Assembly (NCBI GenBank): GCA_040388375.1
Contig: JAZKBU010000004.1
Location: forward strand, 186,001 to 250,000
DNA from: Bacteroidota bacterium
GTDB lineage: Bacteria; Bacteroidota; Bacteroidia; UKL13-3
DNA length: 64,000 bases
Reading direction: 5' to 3'
Part shown: piece after piece, positions 15,942-23,632 of the stretch
How the letters are laid out: every line of letters starts with the position of its first letter
How positions within the stretch are numbered: position 1 is the first letter of the stretch
Program-made: the position numbers and the translations under genes
Notes under the pieces: generated by a model
Databases searched by the model: none
The model's input: only the letters and a program-made list of their open reading frames with translations
Told to the model about the DNA's origin: nothing

Positions 15942-16986
15942 TATAACCGGCAAGTTGTAACCAATGTTTGGTTTGCTGCATACACGTTTCCCAACTGTGG
16001 GGTGCTTCCCAACCTGCTAACACCTGTAACTCAAACTTTTTATTGGTGGTTAATACCCAATAAAAGGTAGCATCGGCTTGGTAAGGTGGTAATGGTTTGC
16101 TGTGGCTTGTGCCTCCTTTTCTTTTAGCTAGCTGTTGTTGTATAAAAACAAATAAACGCTGCGGAAAATAACTGGCAGTAAAGCGGCCTGTCTTCAGCTT
16201 TTTTATGCTTGTTAATAGGTTCCCTGAAAAAACATTATCTAATTCTTCGCTTATACTTTTGGGGTAAAAGGAAACTTCTTTTATGGGTATGGGTACTTTG
16301 CCTAAACAGCTACTTAATTCACTAATTACCTGTTGCCAACTTATGTTGTTAAACTCTGCCAAATGGTGAAACAATTGTTGCTTTTCGCTTTCTATAATGT
16401 ATTGAATGTAGGCAGTAATATTATCAATAAAGGTAATATTGGAATAACTTTTTTCGGGGCTTAATACGGGTAAGCTCCACGTAATGGCATCGGCTATGGG
16501 TTGTGTCCAGGAGTTGTTTCCTGCTCCCCAAACATTGCCTAAACGGATAATGGATAGTTGCTGTGAGGGAAAGGCGTTTACCAATTTGTTTTCCATATCT
16601 ACTTTTGAAAACACGTAGTTATAATCGGGACCTGTTTTAATGGCTGTGGGTTTGATGGGTTTATCTAAACCAAAACCAAATACGGCTATACTGCTTAAAT
16701 GGATTATTTGCGTGTGTGTATTGGAAAGCTTATGTATCAGTGTCAATAGGGCGCTGTTGTCTGTGGCTATTTTTTGGTGTGTATCTGACAGGTTATAGGC
16801 TGTATTAATAACTACATCAAAGGTATGGTTGCAATCGTTTAATGGCATGTAAACAACTCCGGCAACAGGAGGGGTAAGTATAGCAGCACCTCTGTACAAA
16901 GCGGTTACTTGGTAATGGGGCGCCAATGCTTTAACCAAATGCCGCCCCACATAACCGTTAGCTCCTATAATGGCTATTGTTTTCAT
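15919..16986 (-). CDS. NAD-dependent epimerase/dehydratase family protein
   Basis: A 355-residue extended short-chain dehydrogenase: Rossmann motif GANGYVGRHL at residues 8-17, the active-site serine strand HLSSIAVFGFG, and Y-V-F-S-K as the catalytic Tyr-x3-Lys. RLGNVWGAGNN follows, as in sugar epimerases. About 80 C-terminal residues extend beyond the core. Its ATG overlaps the stop of the Gfo/Idh/MocA gene upstream (four bases), so the two are co-translated and probably act in one sugar-modifying pathway. The exact substrate cannot be told. Confidence 0.85.
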   Translation of the reverse strand: MKTIAIIGANGYVGRHLVKALAPHYQVTALYRGAAILTPPVAGVVYMPLNDCNHTFDVVINTAYNLSDTHQKIATDNSALLTLIHKLSNTHTQIIHLSSIAVFGFGLDKPIKPTAIKTGPDYNYVFSKVDMENKLVNAFPSQQLSIIRLGNVWGAGNNSWTQPIADAITWSLPVLSPEKSYSNITFIDNITAYIQYIIESEKQQLFHHLAEFNNISWQQVISELSSCLGKVPIPIKEVSFYPKSISEELDNVFSGNLLTSIKKLKTGRFTASYFPQRLFVFIQQQLAKRKGGTSHSKPLPPYQADATFYWVLTTNKKFELQVLAGWEAPHSWETCMQQTKHWLQLAGYINEPIAP

Positions 16987-17924
16987 GCTTTATACAATGT
17001 TTCGAGTATCATACTCAGGTTTATAAAATCGGCTGCTTCTAAAAAGTTGGCTTCCTGTTTTACCAATATACTATCTAATTCTTGTTTAAAAGCTTCGCTC
17101 ATGTAGCTGATACAGCTATGTGCGGCTGATACCACAAAATGTCCGTTTGGGGTGGTAATGCTTATATTGGGTTTTATGCCTAAGGGTACTTCTATGATGC
17201 CAAACTCGTAATACAGCGTTATTTTATTGGCCAATGGCTCTAAGCGTGATAGCTTTAATGATACAGGTATATCGTTCACATCAAAAGTATAGGCTACTTC
17301 GTGGGCGGGTTCTGCTTTGTCTTTAACAGCTTGTTGTACGGTACAGTTGATGGGCGTTTTGGTCAAGCCTGTTACGTATAAAAAACTATCTAATACATGG
17401 GAGCCAGTATCTAACAACACACCACCGTATGGGTTTTGAAATACGTAACCTGAATGTGTTTTATAGCTAAAGCGTCCGCCTTCGCATAGTGTTGCTTTTA
17501 ATAGCTTACCTGTTTCATTGTTGGCAATGTATTCTTTGGCTAATGCTATACCGGGGAAAAACCTGCGTATATGGGCTACGTATAATTTGGCTTCCTGCTG
17601 CTCGGCTTGTTTTACCAAAGCTTCGGCATGCTCACGCAAATAAACAAAGGGCTTTTCGCAAATAATGGTTTTGCCTTTTGTAATGAGTTGCTGCAATAAA
17701 TCGAAATGGGTATGCGGTGGTGTGGCAATTATTATGATGCTTGTTTTTTCTGCAATAGCTGCCCAATCTACTTGCTGTACCTGGTATTGGTTAGCTACTT
17801 GTTGGGCATGCGCGGTATCTATATCGTAAAGCAGTATGGATGTAAAACCCAATGACTTTAATACTCTGATATAGAACATGGCTACTATGCTACCCGCACC
17901 TACTAAACCAACTGTTTTACTCAT
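16983..17924 (-). CDS. Gfo/Idh/MocA family oxidoreductase
   Basis: A 313-residue protein with an N-terminal NAD(P)-binding motif GLVGAGSIVAMFYIRVL and the family hallmark CEKPFVY in the middle of the Rossmann domain, followed by HIRRFFPG and the GGVLLDTGSHVLD segment of the C-terminal substrate domain. Family members oxidise or reduce sugar nucleotides and similar compounds. It is translationally coupled to the epimerase gene downstream and starts only 3 bases after the stop of the hypothetical gene upstream. The substrate is probably a sugar, by context only. Confidence 0.9.
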   Translation of the reverse strand: MSKTVGLVGAGSIVAMFYIRVLKSLGFTSILLYDIDTAHAQQVANQYQVQQVDWAAIAEKTSIIIIATPPHTHFDLLQQLITKGKTIICEKPFVYLREHAEALVKQAEQQEAKLYVAHIRRFFPGIALAKEYIANNETGKLLKATLCEGGRFSYKTHSGYVFQNPYGGVLLDTGSHVLDSFLYVTGLTKTPINCTVQQAVKDKAEPAHEVAYTFDVNDIPVSLKLSRLEPLANKITLYYEFGIIEVPLGIKPNISITTPNGHFVVSAAHSCISYMSEAFKQELDSILVKQEANFLEAADFINLSMILETLYKA

Positions 17925-17927
17925 GCT

Positions 17928-18959
17928 TTAAAACACAAAGTTAAAGGAAACATTGTACACCAAACCTCTCAGGTTTCGGTTCAGTTCATTTAAGGGCATA
18001 AAATAACTTGCCTTGTTATCTATTAAAACATGTTTTGATTTGAATAGCTCTAAGCCTAAACTGATATTGGCATTGGGAATAAAGTTACTGGTTTTATCGC
18101 CATTGGTATTGCTTATAAATCCGCCTATTTGGTAGCCGGTGTATAGGTTTAAGTATTTTCTTTTGCCACGCCCGAAATGTTTGGGGTAAAAGTCTTGCCC
18201 GAAATTTAAAAAGAACATTTCGCGTATGCGGCCTGTATCAATGTCGTTGGTTTTTTCATCTTTATACACGCCTAAAGTAAAATAGCTTTTGCCGCGGGTA
18301 AATAAATACTTACAGGCAAAACTCCGGTACATGCTGCTGCTTTGGCCTGCCTTCGGATTTTCTACAAACAAATAACCCATTTCGAAACCGGGCATGTTTA
18401 CAAATGATATTCTGCCTGATGAGCTGGGGGTACTTATTTCATCGTATATGCGCACACTCACCCCAACTGTTGAATCGTTGTTTGAAAACTCTCTCAGCAA
18501 TTTTTTTAACCTTTTTATGTTGCGCTCTGCTTCCTGCGCTCTTGATTGGTAATAGCTGGTTTCTTTTTTCTCCAAGGTAGCATTTTCTAATTTCGCTTTG
18601 TTTTCTTTGAGTGCTTCTTCTTCTTCGGCCAGCTCATCTTCTATCAATACTTTTTTATCACGGGTATTTTCTGCATTGAAATTGTTCTCGGTAATATAGC
18701 CTATTTTTTTACCTAATGAGTCTAAGGCAGACAGCTTGGTTTTATCTAACTCAAACTCGCCTAAAACCAAATATTCGTTTTGCTCGCTGCGTATTAATTT
18801 GGTGGCATTACGTGCAATAAATACATCTAATGCTTCTTTCGATTCTTTTAGTTTAGGTGTATAAATGGTTAGCTTTTTATTTAACTTATAGGTTTGTGCA
18901 TAGCTATTATTCAGTCCTAAAAAAACGCTTATAAGGACTAAGAGGATGTTTCTTTTCAT
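17928..18959 (-). CDS. Exported hypothetical protein with a coiled-coil segment
   Basis: A 343-residue protein with a signal peptide ending at about SYAQ22. Residues ~105-165 are rich in Glu, Lys and Arg with a heptad-like pattern (EDELAEEEEALKENKAKLE and later), so probably coiled coil. The C-terminal ~160 residues have alternating beta strands and end in NVSFNFVF, like an outer membrane barrel or barrel-like domain. It precedes the Gfo/Idh/MocA gene by 3 bases, so it is likely in the same transcript. I do not recognise the family. Confidence 0.65.
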   Translation of the reverse strand: MKRNILLVLISVFLGLNNSYAQTYKLNKKLTIYTPKLKESKEALDVFIARNATKLIRSEQNEYLVLGEFELDKTKLSALDSLGKKIGYITENNFNAENTRDKKVLIEDELAEEEEALKENKAKLENATLEKKETSYYQSRAQEAERNIKRLKKLLREFSNNDSTVGVSVRIYDEISTPSSSGRISFVNMPGFEMGYLFVENPKAGQSSSMYRSFACKYLFTRGKSYFTLGVYKDEKTNDIDTGRIREMFFLNFGQDFYPKHFGRGKRKYLNLYTGYQIGGFISNTNGDKTSNFIPNANISLGLELFKSKHVLIDNKASYFMPLNELNRNLRGLVYNVSFNFVF

Positions 18960-19124
18960 CGTTTACGAGGTTGAGTGAATTTGAAATGTTATATGCAATA
19001 TACTTCTCCCTGCGGGTTTAGCAAAAAAAGGTTGATTGGTTGTGGTATTGTTGATTGGTTTATGGATTGATTTGTTGGCGAATTGCTAAATGGTTGTATT
19101 GTTGTTTAGACATTGATGTATTAG

Positions 19125-19149
19125 CACGAGCGGATGCTTGCACTAGCTA
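19125..19149. repeat. Dispersed intergenic repeat, copy 1
   Basis: CACGAGCGGATGCTTGCACT followed by AGCTA. Related copies lie at 19291-19315, 20878-20902 and 21685-21709. The core is a near palindrome (GAGCG...CGCTC type). All copies are between genes. Confidence 0.55.
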
Positions 19150-19290
19150 AAGGCAATGGTTATGCATTGGCTTCGGGCTGTTCGTTCTTTTAAAACATTC
19201 GACCCCTAATGTGGTCGCATAAATTCGTTGCTTTATTTTGTTATTGATATTTGACCTTTTCAAGGTCATTGTTTCTGTATTTTATTATAG

Positions 19291-19315
19291 CAAGAACGGA
19301 TGCTCGCGCCAGCTA
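19291..19315. repeat. Dispersed intergenic repeat, copy 2
   Basis: CAAGAACGGATGCTCGCGCC followed by AGCTA, aligned without gaps to copy 1. A shorter related piece (ACGCGAACGGATGCG) follows at about 19320. Confidence 0.55.
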
Positions 19316-19348
19316 AGAAACGCGAACGGATGCGATTGGGTTTAGCCT

Positions 19349-19371
19349 TTGTTGGTGAAGAACACCAACAA
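19349..19371. repeat. Hairpin repeat family, copy A
   Basis: Arms TTGTTGGTG and CACCAACAA around the loop AAGAA. Flanking bases (AGCCT before, AATCATTTGTACTT after) are shared with copy B at 19551-19573, so the repeated unit is about 40 bp. Confidence 0.7.
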
Positions 19372-19443
19372 ATCATTTGTACTTTTTATCTATATGCTCG
19401 CGTCTCGCTACTGCTACGACCAGTATATAGCCAGGCCACAGAA

Positions 19444-19471
19444 AAAAGGCTTGCCATGTGGCAAGCCTTTT
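19444..19471. terminator. Hairpin terminator beside the truncated micro-ORF
   Basis: AAAAGGCTTGCC and its reverse complement around the loop ATGT, 12-bp perfect stem. The same hairpin follows the intact micro-ORF at 20982-21009. On the minus strand it lies directly after the reading frame. Confidence 0.7.
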
Positions 19472-19475
19472 ATAT

Positions 19476-19541
19476 TTAAAACATAAAGTTTATAATGAGT
19501 CCTATAGCTAATATGCTGCCAAATACAATGGCCATAATCAT
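19476..19541 (-). pseudogene. Truncated copy of a 32-residue membrane micro-ORF
   Basis: The frame MIMAIVFGSILAIGLIINFMF (21 residues, too long to be chance given its match) equals residues 12-32 of the intact copy at 21014-21112 with one substitution (S for T). The first 11 residues (MTDDKRQSRGN in the intact copy) are missing and replaced by hairpin repeat copy B, which begins within a few bases of the break. An ATG remains, so a shortened product is possible, but loss of the N-terminus suggests decay. Confidence 0.5.
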
Positions 19542-19550
19542 ATTCAGCCT

Positions 19551-19573
19551 TTGTTGGTGTTCTTCACCAACAA
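19551..19573. repeat. Hairpin repeat family, copy B
   Basis: Arms TTGTTGGTG and CACCAACAA around TTCTT, the inverted loop of copy A; flanks match copy A. It abuts the point where the micro-ORF copy at 19476-19541 loses homology to the intact one. Confidence 0.7.
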
Positions 19574-19746
19574 ATTATTTGTACTTAATTTCTTCCTCAC
19601 GAAGCCACATCGCCATTTTCAAATAAACATAAAATTAGCACGCTAAAACAACACTTTTCTTTTCAGGTTCGGATTGGCGGAGACAAATGCCTTTTGCTCT
19701 ATATACTCACTGGTAAAACGCGAACATCTGAATGTAACTTTAGCGG

Positions 19747-19769
19747 TTGGTGGTGAAGAACACCAACAA
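19747..19769. repeat. Hairpin repeat family, copy C
   Basis: TTGGTGGTG, AAGAA, CACCAACAA: one mismatch in the left arm compared with copy A, and different flanks. Confidence 0.6.
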
Positions 19770-19932
19770 GGGCGAACGAGTAAAGCAAACCATGGATACG
19801 AGAATTCACCCTCACTTGCGAATCGCAAGCAATAATTTTATCAATAGTTATAAACAAGGATTGTGTGCCTTTTCAAATAAATAGATTAATGACAAATAAG
19901 TATGCCAATAATAAAATTATTGGATTATTTAG

Positions 19933-19962
19933 TTAGTATTCTACCCAATTAACCTATTTTTG
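19933..19962 (+). promoter_or_regulatory. Promoter of the class I methyltransferase gene
   Basis: TATTTTTG (19955-19962) is an exact match to the Bacteroidota -7 element TAnnTTTG and lies 6 bases before the ATG at 19969. TTAG at 19933-19936 may be a weak -33 element (18-base spacing). The very short leader means a nearly leaderless transcript. Confidence 0.5.
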
Positions 19963-19968
19963 TAATTT

Positions 19969-20715
19969 ATGAAAAAGCTACCTCAACAACTTTATGCCTT
20001 ATATGAGAGCCAAAACACAAATGGAAAAACAGGCAGAGAAATTCCCACCTCAGGTTCAATTATGCTTGAGGAAGCGCGTTTTCTATACCAAAAAACCATA
20101 TCTGAAAAAGCACAAATAACCGCAGAAGCTGGTCTTGCATGTGGTGCTTCTACTGTTGCCTTCTGCCAAGCTCATATTGATAATAAAACAAATGGTACCC
20201 ATTTCTCTTTTGACCCAATGCAAACAACTGCGTTTGACGATGCTGGGCTAAAACTAGTAGAAGAAACAAATTTAAATACTCCACTAAAATTTGTGCCTGA
20301 ACCTTCTTATTCTGGTGTTGTTAATTATCTGTTGAATAAAAATATACAAATTGACCTTGCTTTCATTGATGGGTGGCACACTGTAGATTATAAAATTGCT
20401 GATGTTTTTCTTTTTGACAAAGTTTTAAAATCTGGTGGAATTATGGCTCTACATGATGGACATTTTCCATCAACGATTAAAAGTATTAAATACTTATTAC
20501 GGTACCGAGATTATACATTACTTTGGTCGGAAAGAGTAAAAGAAGAAAAGTTTCTTCGTTGTAAAGTTTTCTTCTTAAGGCGTATAATTAGGAATCCTTA
20601 TTTACTATTACAGCCATTATACTGGAAATTATACTGGAATAACTCTAGTGGACTAGTAATGCTTAGAAAGCAATCTAACAAGGAGCCTAACTATGATTTT
20701 TTTCGAAACTTCTAA
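19969..20715 (+). CDS. Class I SAM-dependent methyltransferase (Methyltransf_24 type)
   Basis: A 248-residue protein with AEAGLACGASTVAFCQAH as the SAM-binding glycine-rich strand region, SFDPM as the acidic strand, and LAFIDGWHTVDYKIADVFLFDKVLKSGGIMALHD, the pattern of Methyltransf_24/cephalosporin-hydroxylase-like enzymes. The C-terminal ~70 residues are basic and aromatic. It stands alone between two repeat-rich intergenic regions, unlike its packed neighbours, and may be an accessory gene acquired with them. Its substrate is unknown; surface glycan methylation is possible because of the polysaccharide genes nearby. Confidence 0.85.
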   Translation: MKKLPQQLYALYESQNTNGKTGREIPTSGSIMLEEARFLYQKTISEKAQITAEAGLACGASTVAFCQAHIDNKTNGTHFSFDPMQTTAFDDAGLKLVEETNLNTPLKFVPEPSYSGVVNYLLNKNIQIDLAFIDGWHTVDYKIADVFLFDKVLKSGGIMALHDGHFPSTIKSIKYLLRYRDYTLLWSERVKEEKFLRCKVFFLRRIIRNPYLLLQPLYWKLYWNNSSGLVMLRKQSNKEPNYDFFRNF

Positions 20716-20877
20716 CTTTTATATAAATCATATTATTTATGCCCCTTTTGTAAAATCCATCCTGCTTTCTTATGTTGTTTTATATCAGTTTTGGTTGAAA
20801 ATTGGTTGAATGGTTAATTTGTTGACAGGTAGTAAATGCCCTTTTGATTTTTAGCTGTTGTTGGTGTTCAATTATAA

Positions 20878-20902
20878 CACGAGCGGACGCTCGCGCTTTG
20901 TA
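20878..20902. repeat. Dispersed intergenic repeat, copy 3
   Basis: CACGAGCGGACGCTCGCGCT followed by TTGTA. The first 20 bases match copies 1 and 2 with few differences; the AGCTA tail is absent. Confidence 0.55.
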
Positions 20903-20981
20903 ATTTGTTGCAGCCGGAGGCTTTACTATATGCTCACTCACGGGACACGAGCGATTGCTGCTGTTCAAAAAATAGTTATAT

Positions 20982-21009
20982 AAAAGGCCTGCCGTATGGC
21001 AAGCCTTTT
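20982..21009. terminator. Terminator of the intact micro-ORF
   Basis: AAAAGGCCTGCC and GGCAAGCCTTTT around GTAT; 11 of 12 pairs form. It lies 4 bases after the micro-ORF stop on the minus strand. Confidence 0.7.
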
Positions 21010-21013
21010 ATAT

Positions 21014-21112
21014 TTAAAACATAAAGTTTATAATGAGCCCGATGGCTAATATGGTACCAAATACAATGGCCATAATCATATTACCTCGTGACTGTCTTTT
21101 ATCATCGGTCAT
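21014..21112 (-). CDS. 32-residue single-pass membrane protein (micro-ORF)
   Basis: A frame too short for usual gene calling, reading MTDDKRQSRGN then MIMAIVFGTILAIGLIINFMF. It has a charged N-terminus and one hydrophobic helix of ~20 residues, like many bacterial membrane microproteins. It is supported by its own terminator 4 bases after the stop and by a second, truncated copy at 19476-19541 in which differences are mostly at third codon positions (for example ACC/AGC change only one residue, ATC/ATA and GGG/GGA are silent). The upstream gap to the next ORF is 75 bases. Function unknown. Confidence 0.6.
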   Translation of the reverse strand: MTDDKRQSRGNMIMAIVFGTILAIGLIINFMF

Positions 21113-21187
21113 AAGTATGTTTATTAAAATGTGAATGGATAAAAAATAAGTATACAAGCTTTTTAGCCTGAATATCAACTTATATTC

Positions 21188-21565
21188 CTACAGCCTGTAA
21201 ACACAGAAAAAAATACGTTCGGGAAAATGGATATAGGCTTTTATTTTACCATTGTACAGTTGTAAAAAACCATACCGGCATAAGGAGAAAATGGCTTTTG
21301 AATGGTGGTAAATAAACGATTGTTCGGGTTTGGATTGACTACTGCTTTGTGTGCTAAACGGTCGCTGTAACTGAACGCCTGTGCTGTGTTCGAAAGCGGA
21401 TGTTTTTAATACACTTGTACTAAGCTGTGGAGGGGTTTGTGTTTTGGGAATAGCACTGTTTTGTAATTTGGGCTGCCCCCAATACAAAACAAATAGCGCT
21501 ATCAAAGCTATGCTTGTGCGTAGTATGTGTTTATTTCCTTTCAATGTTGCAATAATAGGGAACAA
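21188..21565 (-). CDS. Doubtful hypothetical membrane-anchored protein
   Basis: A 125-residue frame with one hydrophobic segment near residues 16-30 (TSIALIALFVLYWG) followed by a polar, serine- and glutamine-rich stretch. There is no ATG at the N-terminus; the frame would start at TTG inside a 10-bp perfect hairpin (21561-21570 with 21575-21584). I do not recognise a family. It may be a real but diverged gene or a chance frame in the repeat-rich region. Confidence 0.35.
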   Translation of the reverse strand: MFPIIATLKGNKHILRTSIALIALFVLYWGQPKLQNSAIPKTQTPPQLSTSVLKTSAFEHSTGVQLQRPFSTQSSSQSKPEQSFIYHHSKAIFSLCRYGFLQLYNGKIKAYIHFPERIFFCVYRL

Positions 21566-21584
21566 TTGCCTAATGGCAATTGTT
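21561..21584. repeat. Perfect 10-bp inverted repeat
   Basis: AACAATTGCC and its exact reverse complement around TAAT. No T run follows, so it is not an obvious terminator; it may hold a regulatory or transcript-end hairpin. Confidence 0.4.
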
Positions 21585-21684
21585 GGATTGTTAGATGGTT
21601 GACTTGTTTACAACCCGTAAACGCTCTTTTGATTTTAGGTCGTCCTTGGAAATTGTTGTTATAAACTACTTAACAATTACACGC

Positions 21685-21709
21685 CACTTGCGGACACTCA
21701 CACTAGCTA
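21685..21709. repeat. Dispersed intergenic repeat, copy 4 (diverged)
   Basis: CACTTGCGGACACTCACACT followed by AGCTA, the most diverged copy but with the same length and AGCTA tail as copies 1 and 2. Confidence 0.45.
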
Positions 21710-21727
21710 CGACAGTTGGGTATTCAC

Positions 21728-21763
21728 AAAAAAGCCACATTGAAAAAACAATGTGGCTTTTTT
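21728..21763 (-). terminator. Terminator of the acyl-CoA carboxylase gene
   Basis: A 15-bp perfect stem (21728-21742 with 21749-21763; core AAGCCACATTG) and a 6-base loop, with T runs on both strands, 20 bases after the gene's stop. Confidence 0.88.
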
Positions 21764-21783
21764 ATTAGTAACTTATTTCTTAC

Positions 21784-23403
21784 CTAGGCTCTGATAACGC
21801 CCGGCCTGAATTCTTTTTCTATTTTAGCATGGTTAGCTGCTTCTATACCCATACTGATCCATTTGCGTGTTTCTTTCGGATCAATAATAGCATCAACCCA
21901 TAAACGTGCTGCTGCATAATAGGGTGATGTTTGTTTGGTATACCTGTCGGTTATTGTTTTTAGTAATTCTGCTTTGTTTTCATCCGTAATAGTTTGCCCC
22001 TTTGCTTTTAAGCTGGCTTCTTCTATCTGCAATAAAACTTTGGCTGCCTGCGCTCCACCCATTACGGCAATGTTAGCATTGGGCCAGGCTGCTATTAATC
22101 GTGGGTCGTAAGCTTTGCCACACATGGCATAATTACCGGCTCCATAGCTGTTACCTGTTATAATGGTAAACTTAGGCACTACTGAGTTGGCTTGTGCATT
22201 TACCAGCTTGGCTCCATCTTTTATAATACCGCCATGCTCGCTACGACTACCTACCATAAAGCCTGTAACATCTTGTAAAAAAACCAATGGTATTTTCTTT
22301 TGGTTACAGTTCATTATAAAATGGGCTGCTTTATCAGCGCTATCACTGTAAATAACGCCTCCTATCTGCATCTCCACCGGATTGTCGGCAGCACTTTGTT
22401 TTGGCTTTTTGGCTTTTACCACCTGGCGGTTATTGGCTACTATACCTACTGCCCAGCCATCAACACGGGCATAACCACAAGTAATAGTTTTTCCATACAG
22501 TTCTTTGTACGGATCAAAACTACCTGCATCAACCAAACGTTCTATAATTTCCATTACATCAAATGGTTTGGTAAAATTGGCTACGGCTTCGTACACATCG
22601 TCCATTGATTTGGCCGGCTCAACCGGTGTAGCATGGTTAAAACCTGCTTTGTCAAAATCGCCAATTTTATCCATAATGCGTTTTATCCTGTCTAAACAAG
22701 CTGCATCGTTTTCAAATTTATAATCGGTAACTCCACTAATTTCGCAATGGGTGCTTGCGCCACCTAAGGTCTCATTATCTACATCTTCGCCAATGGCTGC
22801 TTTTACCAAATAACTTCCTGCTAAAAATATGGAGCCTGTTTTATCTACTATCATGGCTTCATCGCTCATAATAGGCAAATAAGCTCCACCTGCTACACAA
22901 CTACCCATTACTGCGGCAATCTGGGTAATGCCCATGCTGCTCATTACGGCATTGTTCCTGAAAATACGACCAAAGTGTTCTTTATCGGGAAATATTTCAT
23001 CCTGCATGGGTAAGTAAACGCCTGCACTATCTACTAAATAAATAATAGGCAGTTTGTTTTCCATTGAAATTTCCTGCGCACGTAAATTCTTTTTACCTGT
23101 TATGGGAAACCATGCACCTGCTTTAACGGTAGCATCGTTGGCTACTACAATACATTGTTTTCCACTTACGTAACCCATTTCTACAACCACTCCTGCTCCC
23201 GGGCAACCACCATGTTCTTCATACATTTCATAACCCGCCAATGCACCAATTTCTATACGCGGTTTGTCTTTATCAAACAAATAATCTACCCGCTCGCGGG
23301 CAAGCATTTTTCCTTTTTCCTTTTGTTTGGCAGCCGCTTTTTTTCCACCACCTTCGTAAATTTTTTCTAAGCGTTCGTTTAATTGTACTATTAAATTTTG
23401 CAT
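21784..23403 (-). CDS. Acyl-CoA carboxylase carboxyltransferase (beta) subunit
   Basis: A 539-residue protein of the biotin-dependent carboxyltransferase family. It has KMLARERVDYLFD at the N-terminus, GGCPGAGVVVEMGYVSGK, the oxyanion-type GGAYLP in AVMGSCVAGGAYLPIMSDE, and in the second half ITGNSYGAGNYAMCGKAYDP with MGGAQAAKVL. The segment DEIFPDKEHFGRIFRNNAVMSS is closest in my memory to methylcrotonoyl-CoA carboxylase beta subunits; propionyl-CoA carboxylase cannot be excluded. It transfers CO2 from carboxybiotin to an acyl-CoA. The biotin carboxylase subunit is not in this window, so the gene is not part of a local complex operon. Confidence 0.9.
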   Translation of the reverse strand: MQNLIVQLNERLEKIYEGGGKKAAAKQKEKGKMLARERVDYLFDKDKPRIEIGALAGYEMYEEHGGCPGAGVVVEMGYVSGKQCIVVANDATVKAGAWFPITGKKNLRAQEISMENKLPIIYLVDSAGVYLPMQDEIFPDKEHFGRIFRNNAVMSSMGITQIAAVMGSCVAGGAYLPIMSDEAMIVDKTGSIFLAGSYLVKAAIGEDVDNETLGGASTHCEISGVTDYKFENDAACLDRIKRIMDKIGDFDKAGFNHATPVEPAKSMDDVYEAVANFTKPFDVMEIIERLVDAGSFDPYKELYGKTITCGYARVDGWAVGIVANNRQVVKAKKPKQSAADNPVEMQIGGVIYSDSADKAAHFIMNCNQKKIPLVFLQDVTGFMVGSRSEHGGIIKDGAKLVNAQANSVVPKFTIITGNSYGAGNYAMCGKAYDPRLIAAWPNANIAVMGGAQAAKVLLQIEEASLKAKGQTITDENKAELLKTITDRYTKQTSPYYAAARLWVDAIIDPKETRKWISMGIEAANHAKIEKEFRPGVIRA

Positions 23404-23481
23404 GTTTTATTGTGGCTAATAACCATTAGTTAAAAGCTTATTGGGTTTATAATAATTGTAATGGGCTTAATATCTTTTTCG

Positions 23482-23511
23482 CAAAACTATCATTCAAAAA
23501 CTAATATCAAA
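23482..23511 (-). promoter_or_regulatory. Promoter of the acyl-CoA carboxylase gene
   Basis: On the minus strand, TTTG (23508-23511) is followed after 18 bases by TAGTTTTG (23482-23489), an exact TAnnTTTG. The leader to the ATG at 23403 would be about 75 bases. Confidence 0.6.
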
Positions 23512-23597
23512 ATTTATGTATCCTATATTTTAAATGAATCATTTATGGCTAAAAATCAATGGTAAAAATTGGAACAGGGTGTTATTTAAAATAAAGA

Positions 23598-23628
23598 TTT
23601 GCTTGTTATAAAGAAAAACTTACTTTCG
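23598..23628 (+). promoter_or_regulatory. Promoter of the SRP RNA
   Basis: TTTG (23598-23601), 19 bases, then TACTTTCG (23621-23628). The RNA's paired 5' end begins 5 bases later at 23633, the spacing expected from a -7 element to the start of transcription. Confidence 0.65.
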
Positions 23629-23632
23629 CAGC

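Larger units (their letters stand above)
18960..19968. other. 1-kb gene-poor, repeat-rich intergenic region
   Basis: No convincing full gene. The stretch carries runs of GATTGGTT-like low complexity near 19030-19110, two copies of a GAGCGGATGCTCGCGC-type repeat (19125-19149, 19291-19315), three copies of a 23-bp hairpin repeat (19349-19371, 19551-19573, 19747-19769) and a truncated copy of a membrane micro-ORF (19476-19541) with its terminator. The ORF at 19643-19828 on the minus strand runs across repeats and is not believed. Confidence 0.6.
20716..21013. other. Repeat-rich intergenic region
   Basis: No gene supported. It holds a GGTTGAATGGTTAATTTG low-complexity stretch, a half copy of the hairpin repeat near 20858, a copy of the GAGCGGACGCTCGCGC repeat (20878-20902) and the terminator of the micro-ORF. 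A 62-codon minus frame (20780-20968) runs through these repeats and was rejected. Confidence 0.55.

Noticed and set aside
20780-20968. 62-codon minus frame
   Set aside because: It consists of intergenic repeats that recur elsewhere without the frame.
18960-21783. Complete genomic island with integrase
   Set aside because: The repeats and lone methyltransferase suggest variation, but no integrase, att site or tRNA was seen.
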